Shown: positions 45,680-54,123, numbered from the stretch's first letter. The stretch is DNA of 64,000 nt from Streptomyces mobaraensis (GCF_020099395.1 NZ_CP083590.1:6138001-6202000), one strand, 5' to 3'. The notes: generated from the letters alone by a model not told the origin. Translations and numbers: made by a program.

Positions 45680-46963
45680 GTGAACCGCGTCAGACGCGGC
45701 CTGGCGGCGATAGCCTCGTTCGCCCTCACCGCGACCCTGCTCGCCGTGGGCGCTTCACCGGCCACGGCCTCCCCCGCAAGCCGGGTGCCCCCTCAGGGGA
45801 AAGGCACCTGTCAGCCCGTCGCCCCCGGCTCCACACTCCACCGCCAGGGCGCGGCCTGGTCCTGCATGAAGGTATCCCCGGGCCCCGTGCCCGACCTCCC
45901 CGCACCCGCCACCGTGCGCGGTCCTGCCGCAGAGCGCAGTCCGGAGAGGCCGACCCCGGCGGAACTCTGCTACGACAAATCCGCTGATCCGGTCGTCTCC
46001 ACCCGGCTCGCCTACTGCGTACGGGAGCGGGTCGAGTTCCCGGTCACCGACGGTGAGGGACATCAGGTCGGATACACCCTGGTCGCGCTCCTGATCATGG
46101 GTATGCCCAACTCCGAGTCGGGCGGGCGCTGGACCGAGCACATCACCGCCATAACCAAAGAGATGACACCCGGCACCGAGGGCGTGGAAATGTCCCTCGA
46201 CTCCTTTTGCAGCGGCGGCTGCTCCACAGGCGGACCGGCCTGGAACGGCGCGGCCCTGGTCCTGGGCCCGGCAGGGAGCGAGACCGGGGCCGACGCCACC
46301 GGACGCCTCACCTACACCTCCAACACCCCCAAGGACTTGAGCCTTGAGGTTCAGCTGTCCTACCACGTGCACGGGCAGACCATCGGCGCGCGCCCCATCA
46401 CCAACGACGGTGTCTTCTTCGGGCCCCTCCTGCGCTGTGACCAGTCGGTAGGCGCCACCTCCGGCTGCATCGTCACGGGCCACATGGCCAACGTGACCTT
46501 CTCGAAATCGCAATTCCACGGGGCGGCCGTCGCCTACGAGTGGGCGCAGAAGAACCTCTTGGGCCATTACGGCGACGCCACCCACCCGCTGACCCGGTTC
46601 TACGACCCGCTCGACCCGGAGGCCAGGGACAGGCGTGCGGCGACCTGTTACCGGGGGAAGTTCAAATTCGTCAACGGCGCCACCGGTGTCCCCAACGATT
46701 CCTGTGACGAGTACCCCTTCGCCAGGTCCGTGCAGGGTGGGAACGACGGTGAACACTGCATCGACATCACCCCGCGCCAGATCGGCGGTGTATGGGACGT
46801 CGCCGGCGTCACCGTCGACCGGGGCACCCCGCCCGACGCGCCCTGCATCCGGGCTCATGTCGACAACAGAGACAACACCAATGCGGGGGGCGAGCTCGGG
46901 CGGGCGGTGCAGTCCGACCGCATCCTCATCGGTGAGAACTACCAGGTGATCATCACCCCATAG
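45680..46963 (+). CDS. Secreted NucA/NucB-type deoxyribonuclease
   Basis: A 427-residue protein from GTG 45680 with GAAGGAAGG upstream. The signal peptide is LAAIASFALTATLLAVGASP, ending ATASPAS. Residues 330-427 hold the nuclease signature: DSCDEYPFARSVQGGNDGEH and VDNRDNTNAGGELGRAVQSD. The Asp-Glu and Asn residues are the expected catalytic/metal set of NucB. The 300-residue N-terminal part has paired Cys and no recognised domain. It probably degrades extracellular DNA. Its divergent partner is a pore-former-like protein. Confidence 0.75.
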   Translation: MNRVRRGLAAIASFALTATLLAVGASPATASPASRVPPQGKGTCQPVAPGSTLHRQGAAWSCMKVSPGPVPDLPAPATVRGPAAERSPERPTPAELCYDKSADPVVSTRLAYCVRERVEFPVTDGEGHQVGYTLVALLIMGMPNSESGGRWTEHITAITKEMTPGTEGVEMSLDSFCSGGCSTGGPAWNGAALVLGPAGSETGADATGRLTYTSNTPKDLSLEVQLSYHVHGQTIGARPITNDGVFFGPLLRCDQSVGATSGCIVTGHMANVTFSKSQFHGAAVAYEWAQKNLLGHYGDATHPLTRFYDPLDPEARDRRAATCYRGKFKFVNGATGVPNDSCDEYPFARSVQGGNDGEHCIDITPRQIGGVWDVAGVTVDRGTPPDAPCIRAHVDNRDNTNAGGELGRAVQSDRILIGENYQVIITP

Positions 46964-47030
46964 GCGGGAACCTGCCTCTCCGGGCGCCCGGGGGGGCAGA
47001 CCATGGGCTGGTCAGGTTCCGTCTGACGTG

Positions 47031-47205
47031 TCATGCACGAAGCCACAGGCGTATGGCGGCAACGGTTACGTGCCGTAGAAGACATGGGCCCGCTTGTCGA
47101 ACCTCGTGGCTACCGCCCGGTCGGTCTTCAACTTCCCGATGGGTCGCTCCGCTTCGTTTCCGCGAACGTAGCGGCCCTTCTCGAAGCCGATGGGCCGGCC
47201 GTCCC
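47031..47205 (-). pseudogene. IS5-family transposase C-terminal remnant
   Basis: On the minus strand: PIGFEKGRYVRGNEAERPIG, KLKTDRAVATRFDKRAHVFY then GT and a stop. This matches the end of Streptomyces IS5 transposases (…ER.I.KLK..RAVATRFDKRA.VF.GT). One base missing after GGCAC creates the stop; in the next frame VAAIRLWLRA completes the expected C-terminus. The rest of the IS is absent. Confidence 0.6.
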
Positions 47206-47294
47206 GGCTCAGGCAGGACCTAGTACCGCAACCTGCTTCGCCTTGCCGGGGGTTCGGCGTTCGGCGGCCCGTGGTCGCCCACTCGCGCGCCGGT

Positions 47295-48215
47295 TCAGAG
47301 CGCGATCACGATTTTTCCGTGGACGTGCCGCTCCGCCTGCATCGTCACGGCTTCGCGGATCCGCTCGACCGGGAAGGTCGCCGCGATCGGCACCGTGATC
47401 CCGCCGGACCGGATCGCCTCGGTGATGCGTTCCAGGGAGCCCGGGGCCGCGTCGAGGGCGCCCGCCGTGCGCACACCGGGCGGCGGCGCGGGGCCGTCGG
47501 CCACGACGCAGATCCGCTCGGGTGCCACGCCGAGTTCGAGCGCGGTCTCGGCCGTCTCCCTTCCGAACAGGTCGGCCGCGGCGGTGATCCCCTCGGGCGC
47601 CAGGGCCCGTACCCGGTCCGCCAGGCCGGGGCCGTACGCCACGGGTTCGGCGCCGAGCCCGCGCAGGAATGCGAACGTGCTCTCCGAGGCGGTGCCGAGC
47701 ACCCGGACGCCCGCGAGCCTCGCCAGCTGCACGGCGAAGATGCCCACGCCGCCCGCCGCCCCGCCGATCAGGACGGTGTCCCCGGCGCGGAGCCCGATCG
47801 CGGCGAGCGCGGCGGTGGCCGTCAGACCGGACACCGGAAGCGTGCCCGCCACCTCGTCGCCGACGCCGTCCGGGGTGGGCCACAGCGTGGCCGCGGGGGT
47901 CTTGACCAGCACGAAATCGGCGACGGACCGGCCGATCGCGGCTCCGTACACCCGGTCACCGGCCGTGAATCCCGTGGCGTCGGCGCCCACTTCGTCCACC
48001 ACTCCGGCGAAGTCGCTGCCGAAGCCGGCCGGCAAGGCGATGCCGAACCGCGCCGCCATGCCGGGCTGTGTGGTGATCTGCCAGTCCATCGGGTTGAGTC
48101 CGGCGGCCGTGACCCGGACGCGCACCTCGTCCGGTGCGGCGTGCGGCTCGGGTATCGCCTCCAGTTCGAGCACTTCGGGACCGCCGAATCGTCGGTATCG
48201 GACAGCTCTGCTCAT
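47295..48215 (-). CDS. NADP-dependent quinone/zinc-type oxidoreductase (MDR family)
   Basis: A 306-residue protein. MSRAVRYRRFGGPEVLELEA and GSDFAGVVDEVGADATGFTA are the GroES-like part; TVLIGGAAGGVGIFAVQLAR is the NADP Rossmann loop, and HVHGKIVIAL is the usual end. The Cys/His zinc ligands of alcohol dehydrogenases are absent, as in quinone oxidoreductases. Divergent from a TetR gene with twin operators between them, so substrate-inducible. Confidence 0.87.
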   Translation of the reverse strand: MSRAVRYRRFGGPEVLELEAIPEPHAAPDEVRVRVTAAGLNPMDWQITTQPGMAARFGIALPAGFGSDFAGVVDEVGADATGFTAGDRVYGAAIGRSVADFVLVKTPAATLWPTPDGVGDEVAGTLPVSGLTATAALAAIGLRAGDTVLIGGAAGGVGIFAVQLARLAGVRVLGTASESTFAFLRGLGAEPVAYGPGLADRVRALAPEGITAAADLFGRETAETALELGVAPERICVVADGPAPPPGVRTAGALDAAPGSLERITEAIRSGGITVPIAATFPVERIREAVTMQAERHVHGKIVIAL

Positions 48216-48240
48216 CAGCGACCTCTCAAGGGGCAGTGAT

Positions 48241-48289
48241 GGGACTTGGTCTCGTCAATGACCGTACACCAGTGATGGGACGAAGTCCC
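48241..48289. promoter_or_regulatory. Twin operators between oxidoreductase and tetR
   Basis: GGGAC-GAA-GTCCC (48277-48289, perfect) and GGGAC-TTG-GTCTC (48241-48253, one mismatch), 36 bases apart and both preceded by GAT or GTGAT. TACACT (48291-48296) fits a -10 placing the transcript start on the tetR ATG. Confidence 0.65.
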
Positions 48290-48302
48290 GTACACTGCTC
48301 CC

Positions 48303-48869
48303 ATGGCTCGCTGGCAACCCGACGCACCAGGACGACTCGCCGCGGCCGCCCTCGACCTCTTCGAGGAGCGCGGCTACGAGAACACGACCGTGATCGAGAT
48401 CGCGGAGCGCGCGGGGCTCACCAAAAGCACGTTCTTCCGGCACTTCCCGGACAAGCGCGAGGTGCTCTTCGGCGGGGGCACGGTGACCGGTCTGCTCGCC
48501 GAGGGGATCGCCTCGGCGCCGCCGGCGTCCGGACCGCTCGACGCGGTGGCGGACGCCCTCGACGCGCTCGGCCGGACGTTCTTCACCGCCGACCGCCGCG
48601 AGTTCAGCCGCCGGCGCCAGGCCGTGCTGAACGCCCACGCGGAGCTGCGCGAACGCGATGCCCTGAAGAGAACCGACCTCACCGCCTCGGCGATCGAAGC
48701 CCTCGACCGCCGCGGAGTCCCGGGCCCGACCGCGCGCGTGGCCGCGAAACTGGGCATGCTCGTCTGGGAGATCGCCTACGACCGGTGGATCGCCCCCGGC
48801 AGCGGCGAGGACTTCGGGCCGCTGGCACGGCAAGCGCTCGCCGAAGTACGCGCGGTACTGGGTTCCTGA
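48303..48869 (+). CDS. TetR-family transcriptional regulator
   Basis: A 188-residue protein. The HTH is PGRLAAAALDLFEERGYENT and TVIEIAERAGLTKSTFFRHF. The C-terminal domain (REFSRRRQAVLNAHAELRER) resembles the PsrA-like subgroup. No ribosome site is seen and the -10 abuts the ATG, so translation is probably leaderless. It likely represses itself and the divergent oxidoreductase. Confidence 0.87.
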   Translation: MARWQPDAPGRLAAAALDLFEERGYENTTVIEIAERAGLTKSTFFRHFPDKREVLFGGGTVTGLLAEGIASAPPASGPLDAVADALDALGRTFFTADRREFSRRRQAVLNAHAELRERDALKRTDLTASAIEALDRRGVPGPTARVAAKLGMLVWEIAYDRWIAPGSGEDFGPLARQALAEVRAVLGS

Positions 48870-49243
48870 AGAAGGCCGGCCCGCCCGGCGGACCGACCGC
48901 CGGGAGCGCGCGGGGCCCGCGGGGCGCGCGGCCGGGGGCCGGTCCGGTCGTCGCCGTCGGCGCGCTCGTCCACGCGCGCACCGTGCTGCCGGACGAGTAC
49001 GCTGCCGGACGAGTGCTTCGTGCCGCCGCACACCGTGGCGCTCTACGCGCCGGTGCGGCTGCCGGCCCCGGGACGATCCGGGCTTGGCCGACGCTGTCGG
49101 CCGGGTGGGGCGCGCGCGAGGGGCGTCCGGTGTCGATGCGGAGTGGACCGACCGGATCAGGCGGTACGAGCGCATCGCCGAAGCCCTTGCCGCCGAGTTA
49201 GGCGCACACGCGACTCGACTGGCGCCGCGTCAATGATGCGTAC
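48870..49243. other. Degenerate region without an intact gene
   Basis: 374 bases with a short direct duplication (GCTGCCGGACGAGT near 48990-49012) and broken frames such as RYERIAEALAAELGAHATRL. Probably the eroded remains of earlier genes next to an IS fragment. Confidence 0.35.
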
Positions 49244-49415
49244 CGATGTGATCGTGCCGCCGGCCTTTCCCCGCACCTGATCGCGGAGAAGGACACCCGC
49301 GTCGGCGACCGGGCCGTGGCCGGCACCGTCGCATTCGCCTACACGCCGACCGACAGCCCCTGGCTCAACCGCGTCGGGGCCCGGTCCGCCGCCCTGTGCT
49401 GCTTCGCACGCGAAC
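49244..49415 (+). pseudogene. IS630-family transposase fragment
   Basis: The plus frame reads GLSPHLIAEKDTRVGDRAVA, GTVAFAYTPTDSPWLNRVGA then RSAALCCFA. This matches the DDE core of Streptomyces IS630 transposases (N.SPHL..KD.RVGDWA…FAY.PT..SWLNRIE). The catalytic Glu of NRIE is Gly here, and both ends are missing. Confidence 0.55.
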
Positions 49416-49805
49416 TCAGTCGAGGCAGAACTCGTTGCCCTCGACGTCCTGCATCCCGAGGCACGACTCGTTCTCCTCATCGGCGAGCAGCAACTGTCCG
49501 CGGGTCGCGCCGAGTGCGACCAGCCGTGCGCATTCGGCCTCCAGTACGGCCAGGCGCTCTTCGCCGACGAGACCGGTGCCGACCCGGACGTCCAGGTGCA
49601 CCCGGTTCTTGACGACCTTCCCCTCGGGAACGCGCTGGAAGTACATCCGCGGGCCCGCCCCTGAGGGATCGGCGCATGCGGCCCATGCGTCCTGACCGTC
49701 CGGCGGCAGCGTGACGGTGTACCCCAACGCCTCGGACCAGAAGCGGGCGACGCGCACGGGTTCCGCGCAGTCGAAGGTGACCTGGAACTGTTTGACCGAT
49801 GTCAT
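49416..49805 (-). CDS. VOC-family (glyoxalase/dioxygenase fold) protein
   Basis: A 129-residue protein. VKQFQVTFDCAEPVRVARFW and SEALGYTVTLPPDG form the first betaalphabetabetabeta module, VHLDVRVG the middle metal-ligand region, and MQDVEGNEFCLD the terminal Glu ligand. Related proteins are annotated glyoxalase-like. Substrate unknown. In the same direction as a second VOC gene 67 bases upstream. Confidence 0.8.
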   Translation of the reverse strand: MTSVKQFQVTFDCAEPVRVARFWSEALGYTVTLPPDGQDAWAACADPSGAGPRMYFQRVPEGKVVKNRVHLDVRVGTGLVGEERLAVLEAECARLVALGATRGQLLLADEENESCLGMQDVEGNEFCLD

Positions 49806-49872
49806 TCGGTCACCCTAGCAAGGGGGCGCTGTTTCCCAACTCCCTTTAAAGCCCGCTGCCAGGCACACCTCA

Positions 49873-50205
49873 CTATTCCGTCGGTGTGCCGATCCTGAGC
49901 CGGTTGCCGTCGGGATCGCGCAGTTCGGTCTCGCGCGCCCACGGAGCGTCCCGCACCCGCACGCCGAACTCGGACGCGATGGCCTCGACATCGCGAGCGC
50001 GGAGATAGACCAACGTGTCAGGGCGCGCGTCACCCTCATGCTCCGACAGGAACAACCGCATCCCGTTCCGGGCGATCTCGACGAACGCGGGGAACTCTGG
50101 TCCGAAGCGGTGCTCCCACTGCTTGGCGAAACCCAGCCGCTCGTACCAGGCGACCGCCGCCGCGGCGTCCTCGACGCGGAGAATGGGGATGACTTCCTCG
50201 TCCAT
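49873..50205 (-). CDS. VOC-family protein, bleomycin-resistance-like
   Basis: A 110-residue protein (MDEEVIPILRVEDAAAAVAW, then YERLGFAKQWEHRFG). ARNGMRLFLSEHEGDARPDT and ETELRDPDGNRLRIG fit the bleomycin-binding/glyoxalase superfamily. These can sequester or modify small toxic molecules. Function unproven. Confidence 0.8.
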   Translation of the reverse strand: MDEEVIPILRVEDAAAAVAWYERLGFAKQWEHRFGPEFPAFVEIARNGMRLFLSEHEGDARPDTLVYLRARDVEAIASEFGVRVRDAPWARETELRDPDGNRLRIGTPTE

Positions 50206-50270
50206 GCGCCCATCGTCGCAGACCGTCCCGGTCCTCGGATCCCGCTCGTGCCTGAGCCACCGGCGGCGGG

Positions 50271-50459
50271 TCAGCGGAGGAGGGCGCCCCGCCTGAGGGA
50301 GGAGAGGAACGCCGTCCAGGCGGCGGGGTGCGTGGTGAGGATCGGGGTGGGGGCGGCGGTCCGCTTGCTGTCGCGTATGTGTATGAGGTCGTCGGGGGAA
50401 CCGGATATTTCCAGGCAGTCATTGGAAGTCGCGCTGTGCTTGCTCTTACGCCAGTTCAT
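50271..50459 (-). CDS. DUF397 domain protein
   Basis: A 62-residue protein: NWRKSKHSATSNDCLEISGS, IRDSKRTAAPTPILTTHPAA then WTAFLSSLR, the complete DUF397 pattern. Its ATG overlaps the stop of the upstream Scr1-like regulator by 4 bases. Such pairs are abundant in Streptomyces and have been proposed to act as regulator/antagonist or toxin-antitoxin-like units. Confidence 0.88.
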   Translation of the reverse strand: MNWRKSKHSATSNDCLEISGSPDDLIHIRDSKRTAAPTPILTTHPAAWTAFLSSLRRGALLR

Positions 50460-51277
50460 GAGTATCTGTCCTCAAGCGTTCGGCGGATGAGGGCCTTGGA
50501 CGCTTCGGCGGACAGGGAATCCGCGTGCAACTGATCGTAGAGGTTGACGTAGATACCGATCTCGCGGGGCTTCGTCACGAAGTACCCGTTGTTCATCGTT
50601 TCCTGGTAAACGACCGTGCGCCCGTCGGCGAGTGTCCAGATGGTGGCCCAAGCCAGCCCGGGGATGACGGCCCGGTTGGCTGCGAAGGGCAATACCTGAA
50701 CCACCACGTGCGGTTGTTCGCATTCCTCCAGCAGGTGAAGGAGCTGGTCGCGCATGACGTGCGGGGGACAGACGGCCCGGTAGAGCGCCGATTCGTCCAG
50801 GACGCAGCGGACCCACGGGTAGTGCGGCCCGTCGACGACATTGCGCCGGGCCATACGGAGACCGACCTTCTCGTCAAGGTCTCCGCCGAAGAAGGGGATG
50901 CCGGCTCCGAGCAGGGCCGTCGCGTACTCCTTCGTCTGGAAAAACCCAGGAACCACATGGGTGTAGAGCTGGATCCGGGTGGCCTGGACCTCGATCCCCT
51001 CGATTTCCTCGGGCCATTTCTTGTCCCAGCTGCGCGCCAGAAACGGCCGCATCTCGACCAGTTGGCCGCCCGCCCTCAGCTCCCGGTCGAGCAACTCCGT
51101 GATGTCCTGAGGCGGAACGTCCTCCGCCCGTTCGAACTGGGCGATGCGGCTCCCCGAGAGCCGTACCACCTCGCCCAGCTGGACCTGGGACCAGCCGCGG
51201 GCCTTGCGTAGATTGCGGATCTTGTCGCCGAACCACTCATTCAAATTGGTGGGTTCGATCCGCTTTGGTGCGGGCAC
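50456..51277 (-). CDS. XRE-family regulator (Scr1/DUF5753 type)
   Basis: A 273-residue protein from GTG 51277 (GGAGGGG 9 bases upstream). The HTH is IRNLRKARGWSQVQLGEVVR and LSGSRIAQFERAEDVPPQDI. The C-terminal DUF5753 domain includes QLYTHVVPGFFQTKEYATAL and ALYRAVCPPHVMRDQLLHLL. Translationally coupled to the DUF397 gene. Divergent from a 111-residue protein gene. Confidence 0.9.
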   Translation of the reverse strand: MPAPKRIEPTNLNEWFGDKIRNLRKARGWSQVQLGEVVRLSGSRIAQFERAEDVPPQDITELLDRELRAGGQLVEMRPFLARSWDKKWPEEIEGIEVQATRIQLYTHVVPGFFQTKEYATALLGAGIPFFGGDLDEKVGLRMARRNVVDGPHYPWVRCVLDESALYRAVCPPHVMRDQLLHLLEECEQPHVVVQVLPFAANRAVIPGLAWATIWTLADGRTVVYQETMNNGYFVTKPREIGIYVNLYDQLHADSLSAEASKALIRRTLEDRYS

Positions 51278-51414
51278 AGTTGTTCGCCCCTCCGTTGAAG
51301 CCGGGCATCCCTGCAACGGGAGCGGCCTTCCTACAGCAGTTACTCCTGGTCACGGTACCGCCACGCGGGGATGCTGGGAATCGAATCGCAAGATCCCGCG
51401 AGAGGAACACCAGG

Positions 51415-51750
51415 ATGGACAAGCCACCCAGTCCAGAGCACCAGCGGGCGCCCGCCGTGGGCGAGTTGGTGGTCGACGCGCGGCGTGAGCGCGTCGGGGA
51501 GGTCACCGGGACCGGTGAGGGGAGGGTGCGGCTGCGGCCGCCGACGGGCGGGGAGCCGTGGGAGGCGCTGCCGTGTGATGTGCGGCCGGCGACGGACCAG
51601 GACGCGTGGCGGGTGTACCGGCCGTCGCGGTGCGCGGAGTGCCGGGACATCAAGCGGAGGCGCAGCCTCGCGCTGGCGGCGAACGACCTGAAGACGGCGG
51701 TGGAGCTGACCGAGGCCATGGGGGTCCATCTCCGCCTGGTGCACGCGTAA
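51415..51750 (+). CDS. Conserved Streptomyces hypothetical protein
   Basis: A 111-residue protein from ATG 51415 (AGAGGAAC upstream). AVGELVVDARRERVGEVTGT looks like a small beta-barrel strand pair; RPSRCAECRDIKRRRSLALA has two Cys. Small proteins of this type commonly accompany Scr1/DUF397 pairs. Function unknown. Ends just before a strong terminator. Confidence 0.65.
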   Translation: MDKPPSPEHQRAPAVGELVVDARRERVGEVTGTGEGRVRLRPPTGGEPWEALPCDVRPATDQDAWRVYRPSRCAECRDIKRRRSLALAANDLKTAVELTEAMGVHLRLVHA

Positions 51751-51761
51751 CAGGCGGCCCA

Positions 51762-51800
51762 GCAGGCCCCGGGTATGAAAAAAACATACCCGGGGCCTGC
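51762..51800. terminator. Strong hairpin terminator
   Basis: GCAGGCCCCGGGTATG (51762-51777) pairs perfectly over 16 bp with its partner at 51785-51800, with loop AAAAAAA. It lies 12 bases after the preceding stop. Confidence 0.85.
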
Positions 51801-51922
51801 TCGCATTCATCCCTCAACTCGTGCCCGGCTCACTGCCGGGCCGCACCTGTTACCTGGGACCGTCGACACCGTCACCGGGGGAACCCGGGCGGGTGTTCGT
51901 ACAGCGGATGTGAGGGATCCCC

Positions 51923-53245
51923 ATGAGCGGTGCTGCCATTGCCCTGAGACCGGGTACGGAGCGGGGCGTGCGGCCCGCCGTGATGCCGACCGGGGACGGG
52001 ACACGGCCCCGGCTCCGGGCGCGGGCACAGGCGCGGACGCGCACGCAGGACGACGTGCTGGCCGAACTGTGCGGCGTCGCGCTGGCGACGCTGGCGCGCA
52101 GTGACCAGCGGCGGCACGGCGAGGCGTACCTGCGCGGGCTGCTGCGGGCGCGGGGGCGGAAGTCGATCCGCAACATCGCGGGGCTGGCGGGCGGGGCGGC
52201 GCCGGAGCAGAGCCTGCACCACTTCGTCTCCAGTTCGCCGTGGGACTGGCGGCCGATGCGGCAGGCGCTGGCGCACCACCTCGTACGGACACTCGCGCCG
52301 CAGGCGTGGGTGGTGCGGCCGATGGTGATACCGAAGGCCGGGGAGAACTCGGTGGGGGTCGAGCGGCGGTTCTTCGCGGAGGCGGGGCAGGTCCTCAACG
52401 CCCAGCAGGCGGTGGGTGTCTGGGCGGCGTCCGCGTACCGCAGCGCGCCGGTCAACTGGCGGTTGCTGCTGTCGGAGGCGTGGCTGGGGGACCCGGTGCG
52501 GCGCGGGCAGGCGGCGATCCCGGACGCGGTGCGGACGGAGACGCCGGGGGAGTGCGCGGTGGAGGCGTACGCCGGGATGATGCGCGACTGGGGCCTGCCG
52601 GTGCGCCCCCTGGTGCTGGACGCGCGGGAGCCGGACGCGCTGGCGGCACTGCACCGGCTGCGCGCCTGCGGGGTGCCCGTACTGGCGCGGGTGAGCGGTT
52701 CGCTGCGGCTGGCGGTGTCGGACTCGCCGCTGTCGGGGCGCGAGACGCGGTTGGTGCCCGCATCGCTGGTGATGGCGGGCGCGCGGGAGTTGCGCCGGCC
52801 GGTGATCTGGCGGCACGACCCGGGCTCGGACGCGTTGGGCACGTCGCTCACCGCCGGGGTACGGGTGGGGCTGCCGGTGGCGCAGGGAGGCGCGGGCCGG
52901 GGGCGGTTGCGGGAGATGCTGCTGGTGGGCATGGGGGAGAACGCGGACCGCTGGCCGGCCGAACTGTGGCTGACGGACCTGGTGAACGTGGCGCCGGCCA
53001 CGCTCGTCCGGCTGAGCGGACTGCTGCACCGGGTGGACCGCGACTTCACGTGCGTCGCCGACCGGGTGGGCATCCGGGACTTCACCGGGCGGTCGTTCGG
53101 CGGCTGGCACCGGCATACGACGCTCGCGTCCGTCGCCCACGCCGTCGCCCTGCTGACCCCGCCGGCCGACCCGGCGGGCGACGACGGTGCGTGCCTGCCG
53201 GGCAGGGATTCAGGCCCGGGTGGTGCGGGCCGCCGCGGCCGGTGA
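51923..53245 (+). CDS. IS701-like transposase homologue lacking catalytic residues (probably domesticated)
   Basis: A 440-residue protein with IS701 architecture: SIRNIAGLAGGAAPEQSLHH then FVSSSPWDW, VVRPMVIPKAGENSVGVERR, and near the end VGIRDFTGRSFGGWHRHTTL. In active IS701 enzymes the second block is VVDDTGFPK.G..SVGV and the last is Y.ELK…GLDHFEGRSW.GWH.H. Here the DD is RP and the Glu position is Cys. No terminal inverted repeats were noted. ATG 51923 has GAGGG upstream. Probably exapted. Confidence 0.7.
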   Translation: MSGAAIALRPGTERGVRPAVMPTGDGTRPRLRARAQARTRTQDDVLAELCGVALATLARSDQRRHGEAYLRGLLRARGRKSIRNIAGLAGGAAPEQSLHHFVSSSPWDWRPMRQALAHHLVRTLAPQAWVVRPMVIPKAGENSVGVERRFFAEAGQVLNAQQAVGVWAASAYRSAPVNWRLLLSEAWLGDPVRRGQAAIPDAVRTETPGECAVEAYAGMMRDWGLPVRPLVLDAREPDALAALHRLRACGVPVLARVSGSLRLAVSDSPLSGRETRLVPASLVMAGARELRRPVIWRHDPGSDALGTSLTAGVRVGLPVAQGGAGRGRLREMLLVGMGENADRWPAELWLTDLVNVAPATLVRLSGLLHRVDRDFTCVADRVGIRDFTGRSFGGWHRHTTLASVAHAVALLTPPADPAGDDGACLPGRDSGPGGAGRRGR

Positions 53246-53293
53246 AAAGCGGCCGGTGAAAAAGAACGTGTCATCTGAAAGAGACCGCGTCAT

Positions 53294-53306
53294 GTGAAAA
53301 CTTCAC
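53294..53306. promoter_or_regulatory. Small palindrome upstream of the SagB-like gene
   Basis: GTGAA-AAC-TTCAC, perfect arms, in an AT-richer patch 86 bases before ATG 53392. CATACT (53352-53357) is a plausible -10. Confidence 0.35.
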
Positions 53307-53391
53307 ACCACCGGGATGACCGTATGGCTGTCACCTGATGGGCGACTGATCGCATACTGAGCGCGACAGGGGGGCCGGGGGGAGAGGGACG

Positions 53392-54123
53392 ATGCAGATC
53401 GGCACCGGGCACCGCGTGCTGCACCTGTGGTCACTGAGCGAGGACGTGGTGGTCGAGCACCGGGCCGGCGGTGCGATGGTGATCAGGGGCCGCTGGGGGG
53501 CGGAGTGGATCGACCGGCCGGTGCCCGCGGTGCGGGAGGCGCTGCGGCGGATGGAGCTGGGGCCGGTCCTGCTGGCGAACGTAGAGACGGGGAAGCGGGG
53601 CGGCGGCGGACCCGGGCAGCTTCCGGGCTCCGGGCCGGGCTCCGGCCCCGGTCAGGGCTCCGGCCCCGGTCAGGGTCGCGGGCGGCGGCGGGGCGACGGG
53701 CCGGACCCGGGCCGGGTCATCATGATGCGGGTGGTGGGCCGGCTGTCGCACCTGATCGTGCGGACGCTCGGCGTGGACGACCTCAAGGGCCCTTTACTCT
53801 CCGTCTCCCCGGTGGCCAGGACCGCCTCGTTCGCACCGGCCCGGCTCCCGGAGGAGACCCCCGTACGGCTGCCGGCCGACGCCGTACTGACGCCCTGGCG
53901 GTCCGGGTTCACGCTGGAACGCGCCGACGCCCGGTACCGCGTGGTGCTGCACCGGCCGGAGGCCGTGTGGGTGCTCGGCATGCTCGCCTGGCCGGTGACG
54001 CCCGAAGCGGCGTCCGCCGGGCTGCCGTTGCCGCGGGAGATGACCCAGGAGATTCTGGCCTATCTGGCCGCGGCGGAGATGCTCGCGCCGGCGGGGGAGC
54101 GGGGCAGGCTGCGGGTGGGGTGA
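53392..54123 (+). CDS. SagB-type dehydrogenase N-terminal-like protein
   Basis: A 243-residue protein. VLHLWSLSEDVVVEHRAGGA, then RVVGRLSHLIVRTLGVDDLK and HRPEAVWVLGMLAWPVT, resemble the N-terminal half of TOMM/SagB dehydrogenases, often annotated 'NADH oxidase'. The FMN nitroreductase half is missing. Residues 72-105 are a Gly/Pro/Gln low-complexity insert (PGSGPGSGPGQGSGPGQGRG). It may be a partner or regulator in azole-peptide maturation, but no precursor or cyclodehydratase gene is visible. Confidence 0.5.
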   Translation: MQIGTGHRVLHLWSLSEDVVVEHRAGGAMVIRGRWGAEWIDRPVPAVREALRRMELGPVLLANVETGKRGGGGPGQLPGSGPGSGPGQGSGPGQGRGRRRGDGPDPGRVIMMRVVGRLSHLIVRTLGVDDLKGPLLSVSPVARTASFAPARLPEETPVRLPADAVLTPWRSGFTLERADARYRVVLHRPEAVWVLGMLAWPVTPEAASAGLPLPREMTQEILAYLAAAEMLAPAGERGRLRVG

